Positions 44,758-54,853 of a stretch of DNA of 64,000 bases are shown piece after piece. The notes beneath the pieces were generated by a model, which was not told where the DNA came from, did not search any database, and saw nothing but the letters and a program-made list of their open reading frames with translations. This DNA is from Pseudoramibacter alactolyticus (GTDB taxonomy: Bacteria > Bacillota > Clostridia > Eubacteriales > Eubacteriaceae), in assembly GCF_050908235.1 (NCBI RefSeq), contig NZ_CP194340.1; one strand, written 5' to 3'. Position 1 is the first letter of the stretch, and every line of letters starts with the position of its first letter. A program made the position numbers and the translations under genes.

Positions 44758-45777
44758 ATGCCAACGACCGTTTATCTCGTGCGTCACGGCACGACGGATT
44801 ATAATGTGGCCTGCCGGTGGCAGGGCGTGATCGACGCCCCGCTTAACGCCCTGGGCGAAAAGCAGGGCGCCCTGCTGACGGATTATTTTAAAGCGATTCC
44901 CATTGATGTCGGGGCAACCAGCCCGCTTATCCGGGCGCGAAAAACGCTGACCTATGTGCTGGCCGGTCAGGATCATGACGTGCCGGTGGAAGTGGTGCCG
45001 GGGCTTCGGGAGATCGATTTCGGCATCGTCGAGGGGCGGCGCATGCAGGAGGTGAACGTCTTCTTTCCGGCGTTTGCAGCGGCGGCCAAAAATGCGCCCG
45101 GCAGGCTGCAGTCCCCCGGCGGCGAAAGCGGCGCCCAGGTGTACCGCCGGGTGCGGAACGCGGTGCTTAGCATTGTGCGGCGCCACCTTGGCAAGACCAT
45201 CGCCATTGCCTCCCACGGCTTTGCCATTCAGACCTGGCTCAACTATGCAGCCGGCGTCCCGGCGGAGGCCATGCGGGAATGGGTGCTCGCCAATGTGGCG
45301 GTCTCAAAATTTACTTTTGACGAGGACTTAAACGTCACGGTTGATTATGTGGGGGATGCGCACCATCTCGTGCCGGCATTGCAGTACAGCTTCGATTGGG
45401 AAGATCTGACCAAAATGCGGCCGCTGATGATCACGGGAAACGGCGGAGCCAAGGATGCCCGGGCCCGGGCTTTCTGCCGGGACCGCGAGGTGCTTTCCCG
45501 GGATGCGGCGGCGGATCCGCTGCGCCGGGAGGAAAGCCTCGCGCTGCTGGAACGGGCCGGTGCGCGCTATCGCCGGCTGCTCAATACGAAGGCAGCGGCC
45601 TATCGCGCGGCGGGCCTTAAAACGCGCATCGCGGGCCTCTCCCTTCGGGCCCTGGCGAGCGCGATGACGGCGGCGCCGTCATTGGTCAAAACGCCGATGC
45701 TCGTATGGCCGGATCACCTTATTGCGGGCTTTCATGCAGATGATTGGCAGCGGGAATTTGCAGAGTTGACCGGTTAG
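44758..45777 (+). CDS. Histidine phosphatase fused to an ArsC/Spx-like domain
   Basis: 339 residues. Residues 1-~215 are a histidine phosphatase: YLVRHGTTDYN, SPLIRARKTL, GGESGAQVYRR, IASHGFAIQTW. Residues ~220-339 resemble the ArsC/YffB/Spx thioredoxin-fold family: MITGNGGAKDARARAF at the nucleotide loop position, RRLLNTKAAAYRAAGL, then PSLVKTPMLVW and GFHADDW near the end. The usual active-site Cys of the N-x-x-C loop is missing (GNGGAK), with one Cys a few residues later (AFCRDREV). So the C-terminal domain may only bind a partner. GGAGGAG precedes the ATG. The N-terminal half is a paralogue of the protein at 22016-22642. Confidence 0.85.
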   Translation: MPTTVYLVRHGTTDYNVACRWQGVIDAPLNALGEKQGALLTDYFKAIPIDVGATSPLIRARKTLTYVLAGQDHDVPVEVVPGLREIDFGIVEGRRMQEVNVFFPAFAAAAKNAPGRLQSPGGESGAQVYRRVRNAVLSIVRRHLGKTIAIASHGFAIQTWLNYAAGVPAEAMREWVLANVAVSKFTFDEDLNVTVDYVGDAHHLVPALQYSFDWEDLTKMRPLMITGNGGAKDARARAFCRDREVLSRDAAADPLRREESLALLERAGARYRRLLNTKAAAYRAAGLKTRIAGLSLRALASAMTAAPSLVKTPMLVWPDHLIAGFHADDWQREFAELTG

Positions 45778-45794
45778 GCGGCCAATTTAAGCAA

Positions 45795-45833
45795 GAAAAA
45801 AGCGATTCTCCGATGAGGGTGAATCGCTTTTTT
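45795..45833. terminator. Bidirectional terminator
   Basis: AAAAAAGCGATTC / GAATCGCTTTTTT hairpin between convergent genes. Confidence 0.92.
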
Positions 45834-45866
45834 GATGTGCTCAAGGCTTTTGGAGGCACGGACGTT

Positions 45867-47825
45867 TTATTCGAGTTCGGCGTTGCCGGTATAAAGCTGA
45901 TAGTATACGCCGCCCTTGGCGATGAGCTCGTCGTGGCTGCCCCGTTCGATGATGCGGCCGTGATCCATCACCATGATGGCGTCGGCATTGCGCACCGTCG
46001 AGAGGCGATGGGCGATGATGAACACCGTGCGCCCGATCATCAGCTTGTCCATGCCCGCCTGCACCAGCGCTTCGGTGCGGGTGTCGATGGAGGAAGTGGC
46101 CTCGTCTAAGATCATGGCCGGTGGGTTGGCGACGGCCGCCCGGGCGATGGCCAGCAGCTGGCACTGCCCCTGAGAGAGGTTGCCGCCGCTGCCGTCGATC
46201 ATCGTGTCGTAGCCGTCGGGCAGCAGCCGGATAAACTCGTCGGCGTTGGCCAGGCGTGCCGCGGCAATGACCTCCGCGTCGGAGGCATCCAGGTTGCCGT
46301 AGCGAATGTTTTCCATCACCGTGCCGGTGAAAAGGTTGGTTTCCTGCAGCACGACGCCGAGGGAGCGGCGCAGAGCCGGTTTGGTGATGCGGCGGATGTC
46401 GATGCCGTCGTATTGGATTTCGCCGCTGGCGATGTCGTAAAACCGGTTGATCAGGTTGGTGATCGTGGTTTTGCCGGCGCCGGTGGCCCCGACCAGGGCA
46501 ATCTTCTGGCCGGGTTTGCCGTGGATGGTGATGTCGTGGAGGATGGGCTTGTTCGCCTCGTATTCGAAATCGACGTGCTCGAGGCGCACTTCACCGCGCA
46601 TGGCCCGGTAGTGCACTGCGCCGTCGGCATCCGGCGCGCGCCAGGCCCAGGTTTCGGTGCGGTGGTCCGCCTCGAGGAGCTGGCCGTTTTTCACGATGGC
46701 GTTCACCAGGGTCACGTCGCCGCCGTCGGCTTCGGGCACTTCGTCCATCAGGGTGAAGATGCGTTTGGCGCCGGCCAGCGCCATGATGATGGCGTTGAGC
46801 TGCTGGGACATCTGGCTGATGGGCATCGAGAAGCTCTTGGTCAGATTCAGGAAGGCGACCAGGCCGCCGAGGGTCAGCGCCGTGTGGCCGGAGAGCATCA
46901 TCACGGCGCCCACCAGGGCGACCAGCACGTACTGCACGTTACCGAGGTTGCCCATGATGGGCATCAGGATATTGGCGAAGGTGTTGGCGCTTTCCGCGTT
47001 TTTAAAGAGGGTTTCGTTTTTGGCGTCGAAATCGGCCTGGGCCGCCGCTTCGTGGTTAAACACTTTGACGACCTTCTGCCCGGCCATGATTTCTTCGATG
47101 TTGCCGTTGACGATGCCGAGGGCGTTTTGCTGGCGGATAAAATACCGGGAGCTCGCGCCGGTGACCTTGCCGGAAATCCAGATCATCACGGCGATGGTCA
47201 CCACGACGAGGAAGGTCAGCACCAGGCTGGTGGCCAGCATGGCGATAAACACCGCGACGACGGTCACCAGGGCGCTGATGCTCTGGGGCAGCGCGATGGA
47301 AAGCATCTGGCGCAGGGTGTCGGTGTCGTTGGTGAAGTGGCTCATGATGTCGCCGTGGGCGTTCTGATCGAAATAGCGGATCGGCAGCTGCTGCATATTG
47401 GCAAACATTTCGTCGCGGATATCCTTCTGGATGCCCTGGGAAATGGTGACCATGATGCGGTTGTACAGCAGGGTGCACAGCGCGCCGCCGGCAAAGATGC
47501 AGGCCATGACGATCACCACGTGCAGAAGCGGTGCGAAGTTGGGATGGGACTGGCGAAGCATCGGCGTGATGTAGTCGTCGATGACACTCCCGATGAACAG
47601 CGATCCCACCGCGTTCACCACGGCGCTGGCGATGATGAACAAAATAACGGCGCTGAACCGCAGCTTGTAATTTCTGCCGATGTAGGCCACCAGCCGGCGC
47701 ACCGTGGCGCCGTCCACCTGGTCAGCCCGGGAGGGCTCGGCCTTGGGGATCTTGTGTCCCACGCGGCGGCCCTGCGCATCCACATGGTGGATGCCCTTAA
47801 GTTTCGGTCTCGATGTTTTAGACAT
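45867..47825 (-). CDS. ABC exporter half-transporter (heterodimer 1, consensus Glu)
   Basis: About 652 residues. Six-helix exporter domain (residues ~60-345) then an ATPase with Walker A VGATGAGKTT, degenerate signature NLSQGQCQLLAIARA, Walker B MILDEATSSIDTRTE (catalytic Glu present) and switch FIIAHRLSTV. An insertion of about 40 residues (EADHRTETWAWRAPDADG region) sits between the two domains. Start ATG 47825 has AAAGGAG about 9 bases upstream; ATG at 47834 is too near it. It overlaps the partner's stop by 8 bases. Probable multidrug or lipid exporter; substrate unknown. Confidence 0.9.
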   Translation of the reverse strand: MSKTSRPKLKGIHHVDAQGRRVGHKIPKAEPSRADQVDGATVRRLVAYIGRNYKLRFSAVILFIIASAVVNAVGSLFIGSVIDDYITPMLRQSHPNFAPLLHVVIVMACIFAGGALCTLLYNRIMVTISQGIQKDIRDEMFANMQQLPIRYFDQNAHGDIMSHFTNDTDTLRQMLSIALPQSISALVTVVAVFIAMLATSLVLTFLVVVTIAVMIWISGKVTGASSRYFIRQQNALGIVNGNIEEIMAGQKVVKVFNHEAAAQADFDAKNETLFKNAESANTFANILMPIMGNLGNVQYVLVALVGAVMMLSGHTALTLGGLVAFLNLTKSFSMPISQMSQQLNAIIMALAGAKRIFTLMDEVPEADGGDVTLVNAIVKNGQLLEADHRTETWAWRAPDADGAVHYRAMRGEVRLEHVDFEYEANKPILHDITIHGKPGQKIALVGATGAGKTTITNLINRFYDIASGEIQYDGIDIRRITKPALRRSLGVVLQETNLFTGTVMENIRYGNLDASDAEVIAAARLANADEFIRLLPDGYDTMIDGSGGNLSQGQCQLLAIARAAVANPPAMILDEATSSIDTRTEALVQAGMDKLMIGRTVFIIAHRLSTVRNADAIMVMDHGRIIERGSHDELIAKGGVYYQLYTGNAELE

Positions 47826-49575
47826 GCGCTTCATCTCCTTTCTTCGCCGCGTCAGGCGAGGTTTTGGTTTGCGATTCATACACTTCGCGGTAAATCGGCG
47901 AGCGCATGAGCAACTCGTCGTGGGTGCCGAAGTCGGACACGGTTCCGCCGTCCATCACGATGATGCGGTCGGCTTCCTGCACCGAGCCGATGCGCTGGGC
48001 GATGATCAAGGTGGTGGTGCCGGGGATGACGGTCCCCAGCGCCGAGCGGATTTTGGCATCGGTTTTGGTGTCGACCGCCGAGGTGGAATCATCCATGATG
48101 AGGATCTTCGGCTGGGCGAGGAGGGCCCGGGCGATGCACAGGCGCTGCTTCTGCCCGCCGGAGACGTTGGAGCCGCCCTGTTCGATCATTGTGGCGAGGC
48201 CGTCGGGCATGTCCTTGATGAATTCGTCGGCGCAGGCGATTTCGCAGGCGCGCCGGAGCTCGGCGTCGGTGGCGTCCGGTTTGCCCCAGCGCAGGTTATC
48301 GGCGATGGTGCCGGAGAAAAGCACGTTTTTCTGAAGCACCATGGCCACGTCAGTCCGAAGGGTTTTCAGATTGATCTCGCGCACATCCACCCCGCCGACA
48401 TAAACTGTGCCGATGGTCGCGTCATAAAGCCGGGGGATCAACTGCACCAGCGAGCTTTTGGCCGAGCCGGTGCCGCCGATGATGCCGATGGTTTCGCCGG
48501 AGGCGATGGCCAGATTCACGTTTTTAAGGGAGAGCTTGTCCGGGTTATTCTGATAGGAAAAACTGACGTTGTCGAAGACGACCGAGCCGTCTTTTAACGC
48601 CATTACCGGATGGGCGGCGTCCGTTAGATTGCTTTCGGTGGTCAGCACCTCGGCAATGCGCTCGCCGGAGGCCTGGGCGATAGTCATCATGACGAAGATC
48701 ATCGAAAGCATCATCAGGCTCATCAGAATCTGCATCACGTAGGTGATCAGACTGGTGAGCTCGCCGGTGGTCAGGGTGCCGCCGACGATGAAGCGCGCGC
48801 CGAACCAGGCCAGCGTGATCATGCAGGCATACATCACGATTTGCATCAGCGGGCTGTTAAAAGCGACGAGCTTTTCGGCGCGGCTGAATTTTTCGTAAAT
48901 GTCGTTGGAGACGCTGTTGAATTTTTTTACTTCGTAATCTTCGCGCACGAAGGATTTTACCACGCGGATGCCCCGCAGATTTTCCTGAACGATGTTGTTG
49001 AGCCGGTCGTAAACCCGGAAGACCTTTTGGAATACCGGATGGGCAGCGCGGGCGATAAAAAACAAGCCGACGCCCATCACCGGAATGGCGATTAAAAAAG
49101 TGCTCGCCAGCTGCGGATTGATGGTCAGGCTCATAACGAGCGAGAAGATGAGCATCAGCGGCGCGCGGACGGCCACCCGGACGATGAGCATGTAGGCCAT
49201 CTGCACGTTGGTGATGTCGGTGGTCATTCGGGTGACGAGCCCGCCGGTGGAAAAGTGGTCGATGTTGCTGAAAGAAAAATCCTGCACCCGGGCAAAAATA
49301 TCGTGGCGCAGGTTCTTGGCGAGGCCGGTAGACGCGGTGGCGCAGTATTTGCCGGCCAGGGCTCCGAAGAGTAGTGCGATGGCGGCGACGGCGAGCATCA
49401 CGATACCGGTGGTTACGGTGGCGCGCATATTGCCCTTATTCAGCCCCTGGTCGATCAGGCGAGCCATGAGCAATGGAATGATGACTTCCATGACGACCTC
49501 GAGGGTCACGAAAAGCGGCGAGAGCAGCGATGCTTTTTTGTATTCACGCAGACTCGCCATGAGTGTTTTAATCAT
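47818..49575 (-). CDS. ABC exporter half-transporter (heterodimer 1, degenerate Asp)
   Basis: 585 residues. Exporter helices about residues 16-310, then ATPase with Walker A IGGTGSAKSS (Gly of GKS motif is Ala), canonical signature NVSGGQKQRLCIARAL and Walker B LIMDDSTSAVDTKTD, where Asp replaces the catalytic Glu. That marks the degenerate site of TM287/288-like heterodimers. AAGGAGG precedes ATG. First gene of a two-gene operon with the 652-residue partner. Confidence 0.9.
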   Translation of the reverse strand: MIKTLMASLREYKKASLLSPLFVTLEVVMEVIIPLLMARLIDQGLNKGNMRATVTTGIVMLAVAAIALLFGALAGKYCATASTGLAKNLRHDIFARVQDFSFSNIDHFSTGGLVTRMTTDITNVQMAYMLIVRVAVRAPLMLIFSLVMSLTINPQLASTFLIAIPVMGVGLFFIARAAHPVFQKVFRVYDRLNNIVQENLRGIRVVKSFVREDYEVKKFNSVSNDIYEKFSRAEKLVAFNSPLMQIVMYACMITLAWFGARFIVGGTLTTGELTSLITYVMQILMSLMMLSMIFVMMTIAQASGERIAEVLTTESNLTDAAHPVMALKDGSVVFDNVSFSYQNNPDKLSLKNVNLAIASGETIGIIGGTGSAKSSLVQLIPRLYDATIGTVYVGGVDVREINLKTLRTDVAMVLQKNVLFSGTIADNLRWGKPDATDAELRRACEIACADEFIKDMPDGLATMIEQGGSNVSGGQKQRLCIARALLAQPKILIMDDSTSAVDTKTDAKIRSALGTVIPGTTTLIIAQRIGSVQEADRIIVMDGGTVSDFGTHDELLMRSPIYREVYESQTKTSPDAAKKGDEAHV

Positions 49576-49902
49576 GCAGTTCCTCCTTAAAAAATTTTTA
49601 TCAAGGGATAAAGACAGTTAGATTATTATAGAAGAAAAAAATATGATTGGCTATTGATATTCTAAAATTTAAAAATGAGAATGATTTAAATACAAAAGCG
49701 GTGTGCCGATATGGGGATAAACTTAAATCACTGTAATTGGGCAAAGGGCTATCTTGACAAAAGCCGGGGACAAAGCTATAGTTGACGGGTATAAAAGTGA
49801 ATATGGCTAAATGGGCATTGTCGGGCGGTTGCGGCACCGACGAGATGCAGCATTTGTTCTGAACATGGGCATTTTAAAGATGCGACAAGAAGGAGATCGA
49901 AG
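49576..49902. other. Divergent region upstream of two ABC exporter operons
   Basis: AT-rich, 327 bases without a gene. Contains the strong plus-strand promoter annotated separately; a minus-strand promoter for exporter 1 is expected near 49600-49690 but I could not fix it. No convincing MarR palindrome was found by eye. Confidence 0.4.
49754..49782 (+). promoter_or_regulatory. Promoter of marR-ABC exporter operon
   Basis: TTGACA (49754-49759) and TATAGT (49777-49782), ideal spacing 17. Confidence 0.75.
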
Positions 49903-50391
49903 ATGGAAAGAACATTCAGTTACGAATTTATGCGGGAAATGATGAACCTGCAGCGCGGCAGTGTGAGCCAATATCTGCGGGATGCAGCGTCCGGGATGCA
50001 TCTGCGTCCGGGGGAATTCAGCACTTTGCTGCAAATTTTGCGGGGGGCGCGCAATGAAGACGAACCCCGGATGACGGTGTCACTCCTCAGCCAGATGAAT
50101 CACTGCACCAAGTCCAATATGTCGCAGGTCGTCAAAGAATTAGAAGAAAAAAAATACATCCTGCGGGTGCCGGATGAGAAGGATCGCCGGGTGATTCATT
50201 TGGTGCCCACCGAAGAGGCGCTGACCAAGATGAACAGCGCATCCGTCTTCGGCAAGACCCTGCTGGACGAAACGGCCAGGCGCATGGGCGAAGAGAAAGC
50301 CCAGCAGATGCTGGCGCTGCTCAAAGAGTTTGCCGCTGAGCACGAAGCCCTGCAGCAGGCACAGGCCGAAGCGGGCGATCCCCGATTTTGA
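49903..50391 (+). CDS. MarR-family transcriptional regulator
   Basis: 162 residues. Winged helix with LSQMNHCTKSNMSQVVKELEEKKYILRV and the wing DEKDRRVIHLVPT, the MarR hallmark. AAGGAG precedes ATG. It starts the operon of exporter 2 and is divergent from exporter 1, so it may control both. Ligand unknown. Confidence 0.9.
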   Translation: MERTFSYEFMREMMNLQRGSVSQYLRDAASGMHLRPGEFSTLLQILRGARNEDEPRMTVSLLSQMNHCTKSNMSQVVKELEEKKYILRVPDEKDRRVIHLVPTEEALTKMNSASVFGKTLLDETARRMGEEKAQQMLALLKEFAAEHEALQQAQAEAGDPRF

Positions 50392-50417
50392 CCGTATCGA
50401 ATGATGAAGGGAAACAG

Positions 50418-52846
50418 ATGCGAAAATTAAGAAAATATTTGAAGCCCTACGGTCTGCTTTTTTGGTGGCCGTGGCTTTTTTGTTTGTGCAGGCGGTCAGC
50501 GAACTCAATCTGCCCAATATGATGAGTAATATTATCAACGTGGGGATCCAGCAAAACGGGATTGAACATGCAGCACCGGAGGCGATCAGCGACAGGGGCT
50601 ACGCCTTTATGCGCAGTTTTATGACGAAAAAGGAACGGGCGCGGCTCGACCGGTATTATCGACGCGTTCCGGCGGCAAAGGTCAACCGCAGGACCTATGA
50701 TAAATTGGCAAAAGGCGAGGGCCTGTATCGGCTCAAAGCCAAAACGGACACAGCCTACGATACGCTGGATCCGATTTTTTCAAGGGCCGGCTGGACCTTT
50801 ATCGAGTTCATTCAGGACAAGGATAATCGCGCGCAGATCAAAAAAGCGGCGGCCGCCCAGGCCCGGGCCAAGCTGATCGCCCAGGCGCGCGCCGGGGCAG
50901 CGGCCAAAGGGATGAATTTGTCCGCCGTGAGCGATGAGGCGCTTCTGGCCATGCTGTCGGATCCGGCCCAGGCGGCCAAATTCGGGATGGACGCCGAGCA
51001 GATTCAGGCGATGAACCGGGGGTCGGCCGGCAGCAGCACTGATTTTAAAGTGAGCGGCAGAACCACCAGCAGCAATTTGAACAAGATCGATATGACCGAG
51101 GTGTATCCGCTTACGCCGGCGATCCGCGCCGCAGGCGGCTCGGCGATGCAGCGAGCCCGGGATAAGGCGATGAAGATTGACACGAGCATGCAAAGCCAGA
51201 CCGGGGCGGTATTCGTCAAGCTTTTCGGCAAAGAACTGGGCGTCGATATTGGGGCGAGGCAGCAAAGCTATATCGTCCGCACCGGCCTGAAGATGATCGG
51301 CCTGACGGTGCTCAGCGCGCTGGCGGCCATCAGCGTGGGCTTTCTGGCATCGCGCATCGCGGCGGGTATGGCCCGAAGCCTCCGTGAGGATTTGTTTCAA
51401 AAAGTCACGACGTTCTCGTCGCCGGAGTTTAGCCGTTTTGGCACGGCGTCACTGATCACCCGCAGCACCAACGATATCACCCAGCTGCAGACCTTTATCA
51501 TCATGGCCATTCGCATGGTGTGCTACGCGCCGATCATCGGGACCGGCGGCATCATCATGGCGCTGCGCCGGGATGTGTCGATGGCCTGGGTCATTGCCCT
51601 GGCGGTGATCGTGCTGCTCGGGCTCATCGCCGTGGTGGCGGCGCTGGTGATGCCGAAGTTTAAAATCATGCAGAAACTCATCGACCGGCTGAATCTGGTG
51701 ATGCGGGAAAACCTCAACGGGATGGAGGTCGTCCGGGCATTCAGCAATCAAAGTCACGAGGCCAAACGCTTCGATGGCGAAAATACCGCGGTGACCCAAA
51801 ACAATCTCTTTGTGAACCGGGTGATTTCGCTGATGATGCCCGTCATGATGCTTATGATGAACGGCGTGACCCTGCTCATCGTCTGGGTCGGGGCGCATCA
51901 GATTGCAGACTCGGCGATGCAGGTCGGCGATATGATGGCTTTCATGCAGTATTCGATGCAGATCATCATCGCCTTTGTGATGGTGGCGGTGATGTTCATC
52001 ATGATTCCCCGGGCCCAGGTTTCGGCGGAGCGCATTGCGGAAGTGATCGAAACTGAACCGGCCGTTCAGGATCCGCCGGAGCCGGTGCATTTTGCCGGTG
52101 CGCATCCGGGGCGGGTGGTCTTCGACCATGTGTCTTTCCGCTATGCCGGTGCCGATGAGGATGTGCTCCACGACATCAGCTTCGTCGCAGAGCCGGGACA
52201 GACAGTGGCCTTTATCGGCTCGACGGGTTCCGGCAAATCGACCCTCGTCAATTTAATTCCGCGCTTTGCCGACGTGACGGCCGGGCGCATCACCATTGAC
52301 GGTACGGATATCCGCGCGGTTTCCCTCCACGAACTGCGGGATCACATCGGCTTTGTGCCCCAGCGGGCGACGCTTTTTTCCGGGACGGTGGCGAGCAACC
52401 TGCGCTTCGGCAGGGAGGAGGCCAGCGACGAGGAGATTCGCATTGCGGCGGAAATCGCCCAGGCGACCGAATTTATCGACGCGTCGCCGGAGGGCTACGA
52501 CCGCGTCATCGCTCAGGGCGGCAGCAACGTGTCCGGCGGACAAAAACAGCGGCTGGCCATCGCAAGGGCTTTGGCCAAACAGCCGGATCTTTATATCTTT
52601 GACGATAGTTTTTCGGCGTTGGATTTTAAAACCGATGCCGTTTTGCGCAAGGCGCTCAGACCCTATACGCAAAAGGCGGCGGTGCTTATCGTAGCGCAGC
52701 GAGTGAACACCATCATGGATGCCGACCAGATTGTCGTTCTCGACGAAGGCCGCGTGGCGGGCATCGGCCGTCACGACGCGCTGATTGAAACCTGCGAGAC
52801 CTATCGCGACATTGTGGCTTCACAGCTTGGAAAGGGGGAAGCGTGA
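50418..52846 (+). CDS. ABC exporter half-transporter with large external loop (heterodimer 2, degenerate Asp), frameshift near 50458
   Basis: Starts MRKLRKYLKPYGLLF at 50418 and joins the long frame if one base is added to the T6 run at 50458-50463 (..LLFLVAVAFLFVQAV..). About 809 residues. Between the first and second membrane helices lies an extracytoplasmic insertion of some 220 residues (roughly 45-265), Lys/Arg/Ala-rich then Ser/Thr-rich. The ATPase has Walker A GSTGSGKST, signature NVSGGQKQRLAIARAL and Walker B IFDDSFSALDFKTD (Asp for Glu). Overlaps the partner gene by 4 bases. Confidence 0.88.
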
Positions 52847-54717
52847 TGGCAGAAAAAATAACCAAAGATAACGCGCCCAAACGTCAGCGCGGCCCGGGCG
52901 GCCCCGGGCCCCGAGGCATGACCAATACCGAGCGCGCCAAGGACTTTAAGGGGACCCTGCGCAAGCTGATAAATTATCTTGGCACGTATAGAATGGCGAT
53001 TCTTTTGGTGGCGGCCTTTGCCGTGGCTTCGACGGTGTTTACCATCGTCGGGCCGAAGATTTTGGGCCGGGCCACCACGGAAATTTTCAAAGGGCTGATG
53101 GCCTCCATCGCGAACACCGGCGGCGGGATCAACTTTGTTAAGATCGGCGGCATCATTTTTAAGCTGGTGATGCTCTATTTCACGTCGGCTGCTTTCCAGG
53201 CGGTGCAAAGCCTGATCATGACCCAGGTGGCCGTGAAGGTGACCTATCGCATGCGCCGGGATGTTTTTGCCAAAATGAACCGGCTGCCCTTTACCTATTA
53301 CGATCAGACGTCCTATGGCGAAGTGCTTTCTTACATGACCAACGATATTGAAACCATTAACCAGAGCTTAACCCAGAGCCTGACCCAGATCGTGACGGCG
53401 GTGGCGAAGATTGTCGGCATTCTGGTGATGATGTTTTCCATCAGCTGGCAGATGACGCTGATTGCGCTGTGCATCGTGCCGGCGTCCGGGGGGCTTGCCA
53501 TGCTGGTGATCCGCCGTTCGCAACGAGAGTTTGCCGGACAGCAGGCCTACCTCGGCCACATCAACGGCCATATAGAGGAAGTGTACGGCGGGCACACGGT
53601 GATCCAGGCCTATAACAAAGAGGCGGATGCCACGGCGACCTTCGAAAAATACAACGACAAGCTTTATACAACGGCGTGGAAATCCCAATTCATGTCGGGG
53701 ATGATGATGCCGATCATGACCTTCGTGACCAATCTGGGTTATGTGGGCGAGTGCATCCTCGGCGGCTATCTGGCGGTGCACGGCCGGGTGGAGGTCGGCG
53801 ATATTCAGGCGTTCATTACCTATGTGCGTCAGTTTAACCAGCCCATCACGCAAGTGGCGAATATCTCCAACGTGCTGCAGATGACCATGGCCGCTTCCGA
53901 GCGCATCTTTGCTTTTCTGGACGAACCGGAGGAAAGCGCAGATCCTGAACGGGCGGTGCCCACGGATGCGGTGCGCGGGCGGATCACCTTCGAGCATGTG
54001 GGCTTCGGCTATCTGCCGGGCAAGCCCGTTATCCGGGATTTTTCGGTGGATGTGCAGCCGGGGCAGAAGGTGGCCATCGTCGGACCGACCGGCGCCGGCA
54101 AGACGACCATCGTCAAGCTGCTCATGCGTTTTTACGACATCGACCGCGGCCGGATCCTGATTGACGGGCACGACAGCCGCGACTTTGCCCGAAGCGATCT
54201 GCGCCGGATCTTCGGCATGGTGCTCCAGGACACTTGGCTGACCAGCGGCACCATCGAAGATAATATTCGTTACGGCAATTTCGCGGCGGACCACGACGCG
54301 GTGGTGCGCGCGGCCAAGACGGCCCAAGTCGATCACTTTGTGCACACACAGATCGAGGGCTACGACACGGTGCTGGGCGAAGAAGGCGGCAGCATCTCCC
54401 AGGGGCAAAAACAACTGCTGACCATTGCCCGGGCAATCTTAGCCGATCCCAGGGTGCTCATCCTCGACGAGGCGACCAGCTCCGTGGATACCCGCACCGA
54501 GGTGATGATCCAAAGGGCTATGGACAATTTGATGGCGGGGCGCACGAGCTTTATCATTGCGCACCGGCTGTCGACGATTCAAAACGCGGATGTCATTCTG
54601 GTGCTGCGGGACGGCGACATCGTCGAGCAGGGCAGCCACGAGGCTTTGCTGGCACAAAACGGTTTTTATGCCGATCTTTACAACAGCCAGTGGGCCGCGA
54701 TTGAAGACGCGGTTTAA
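52843..54717 (+). CDS. ABC exporter half-transporter (heterodimer 2, consensus Glu)
   Basis: 624 residues. A Pro/Gly/Arg-rich N-terminus, exporter helices (~45-335), Walker A GPTGAGKTT, degenerate signature SISQGQKQLLTIARA, Walker B LILDEATSSVDTRTE and IIAHRLSTIQ. It completes the second TM287/288-like heterodimer. Last gene of the MarR operon, followed by a terminator. Confidence 0.92.
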   Translation: MMAEKITKDNAPKRQRGPGGPGPRGMTNTERAKDFKGTLRKLINYLGTYRMAILLVAAFAVASTVFTIVGPKILGRATTEIFKGLMASIANTGGGINFVKIGGIIFKLVMLYFTSAAFQAVQSLIMTQVAVKVTYRMRRDVFAKMNRLPFTYYDQTSYGEVLSYMTNDIETINQSLTQSLTQIVTAVAKIVGILVMMFSISWQMTLIALCIVPASGGLAMLVIRRSQREFAGQQAYLGHINGHIEEVYGGHTVIQAYNKEADATATFEKYNDKLYTTAWKSQFMSGMMMPIMTFVTNLGYVGECILGGYLAVHGRVEVGDIQAFITYVRQFNQPITQVANISNVLQMTMAASERIFAFLDEPEESADPERAVPTDAVRGRITFEHVGFGYLPGKPVIRDFSVDVQPGQKVAIVGPTGAGKTTIVKLLMRFYDIDRGRILIDGHDSRDFARSDLRRIFGMVLQDTWLTSGTIEDNIRYGNFAADHDAVVRAAKTAQVDHFVHTQIEGYDTVLGEEGGSISQGQKQLLTIARAILADPRVLILDEATSSVDTRTEVMIQRAMDNLMAGRTSFIIAHRLSTIQNADVILVLRDGDIVEQGSHEALLAQNGFYADLYNSQWAAIEDAV

Positions 54718-54747
54718 ACGGGAGTCTTAAAGAAAACTGCCGTTTTC

Positions 54748-54790
54748 GGGCCGGGAAGACCGCCAAGGTGCTCCCGGCCCTTTTATTTGG
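54748..54790 (+). terminator. Terminator of the MarR-ABC operon
   Basis: GGGCCGGGAA / CTCCCGGCCC hairpin followed by TTTTATTT. Confidence 0.85.
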
Positions 54791-54853
54791 TATAATTTGT
54801 GGCATGCTAAACTTTTGGCGCCATGCAAAAGACGAAGAACGGAGAAGAAGGCC

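Noticed and set aside
46413..47909. 498-residue plus-strand reading frame
   Set aside because: Antisense of the ABC exporter gene, His/Gly/Asp-rich low-complexity product.
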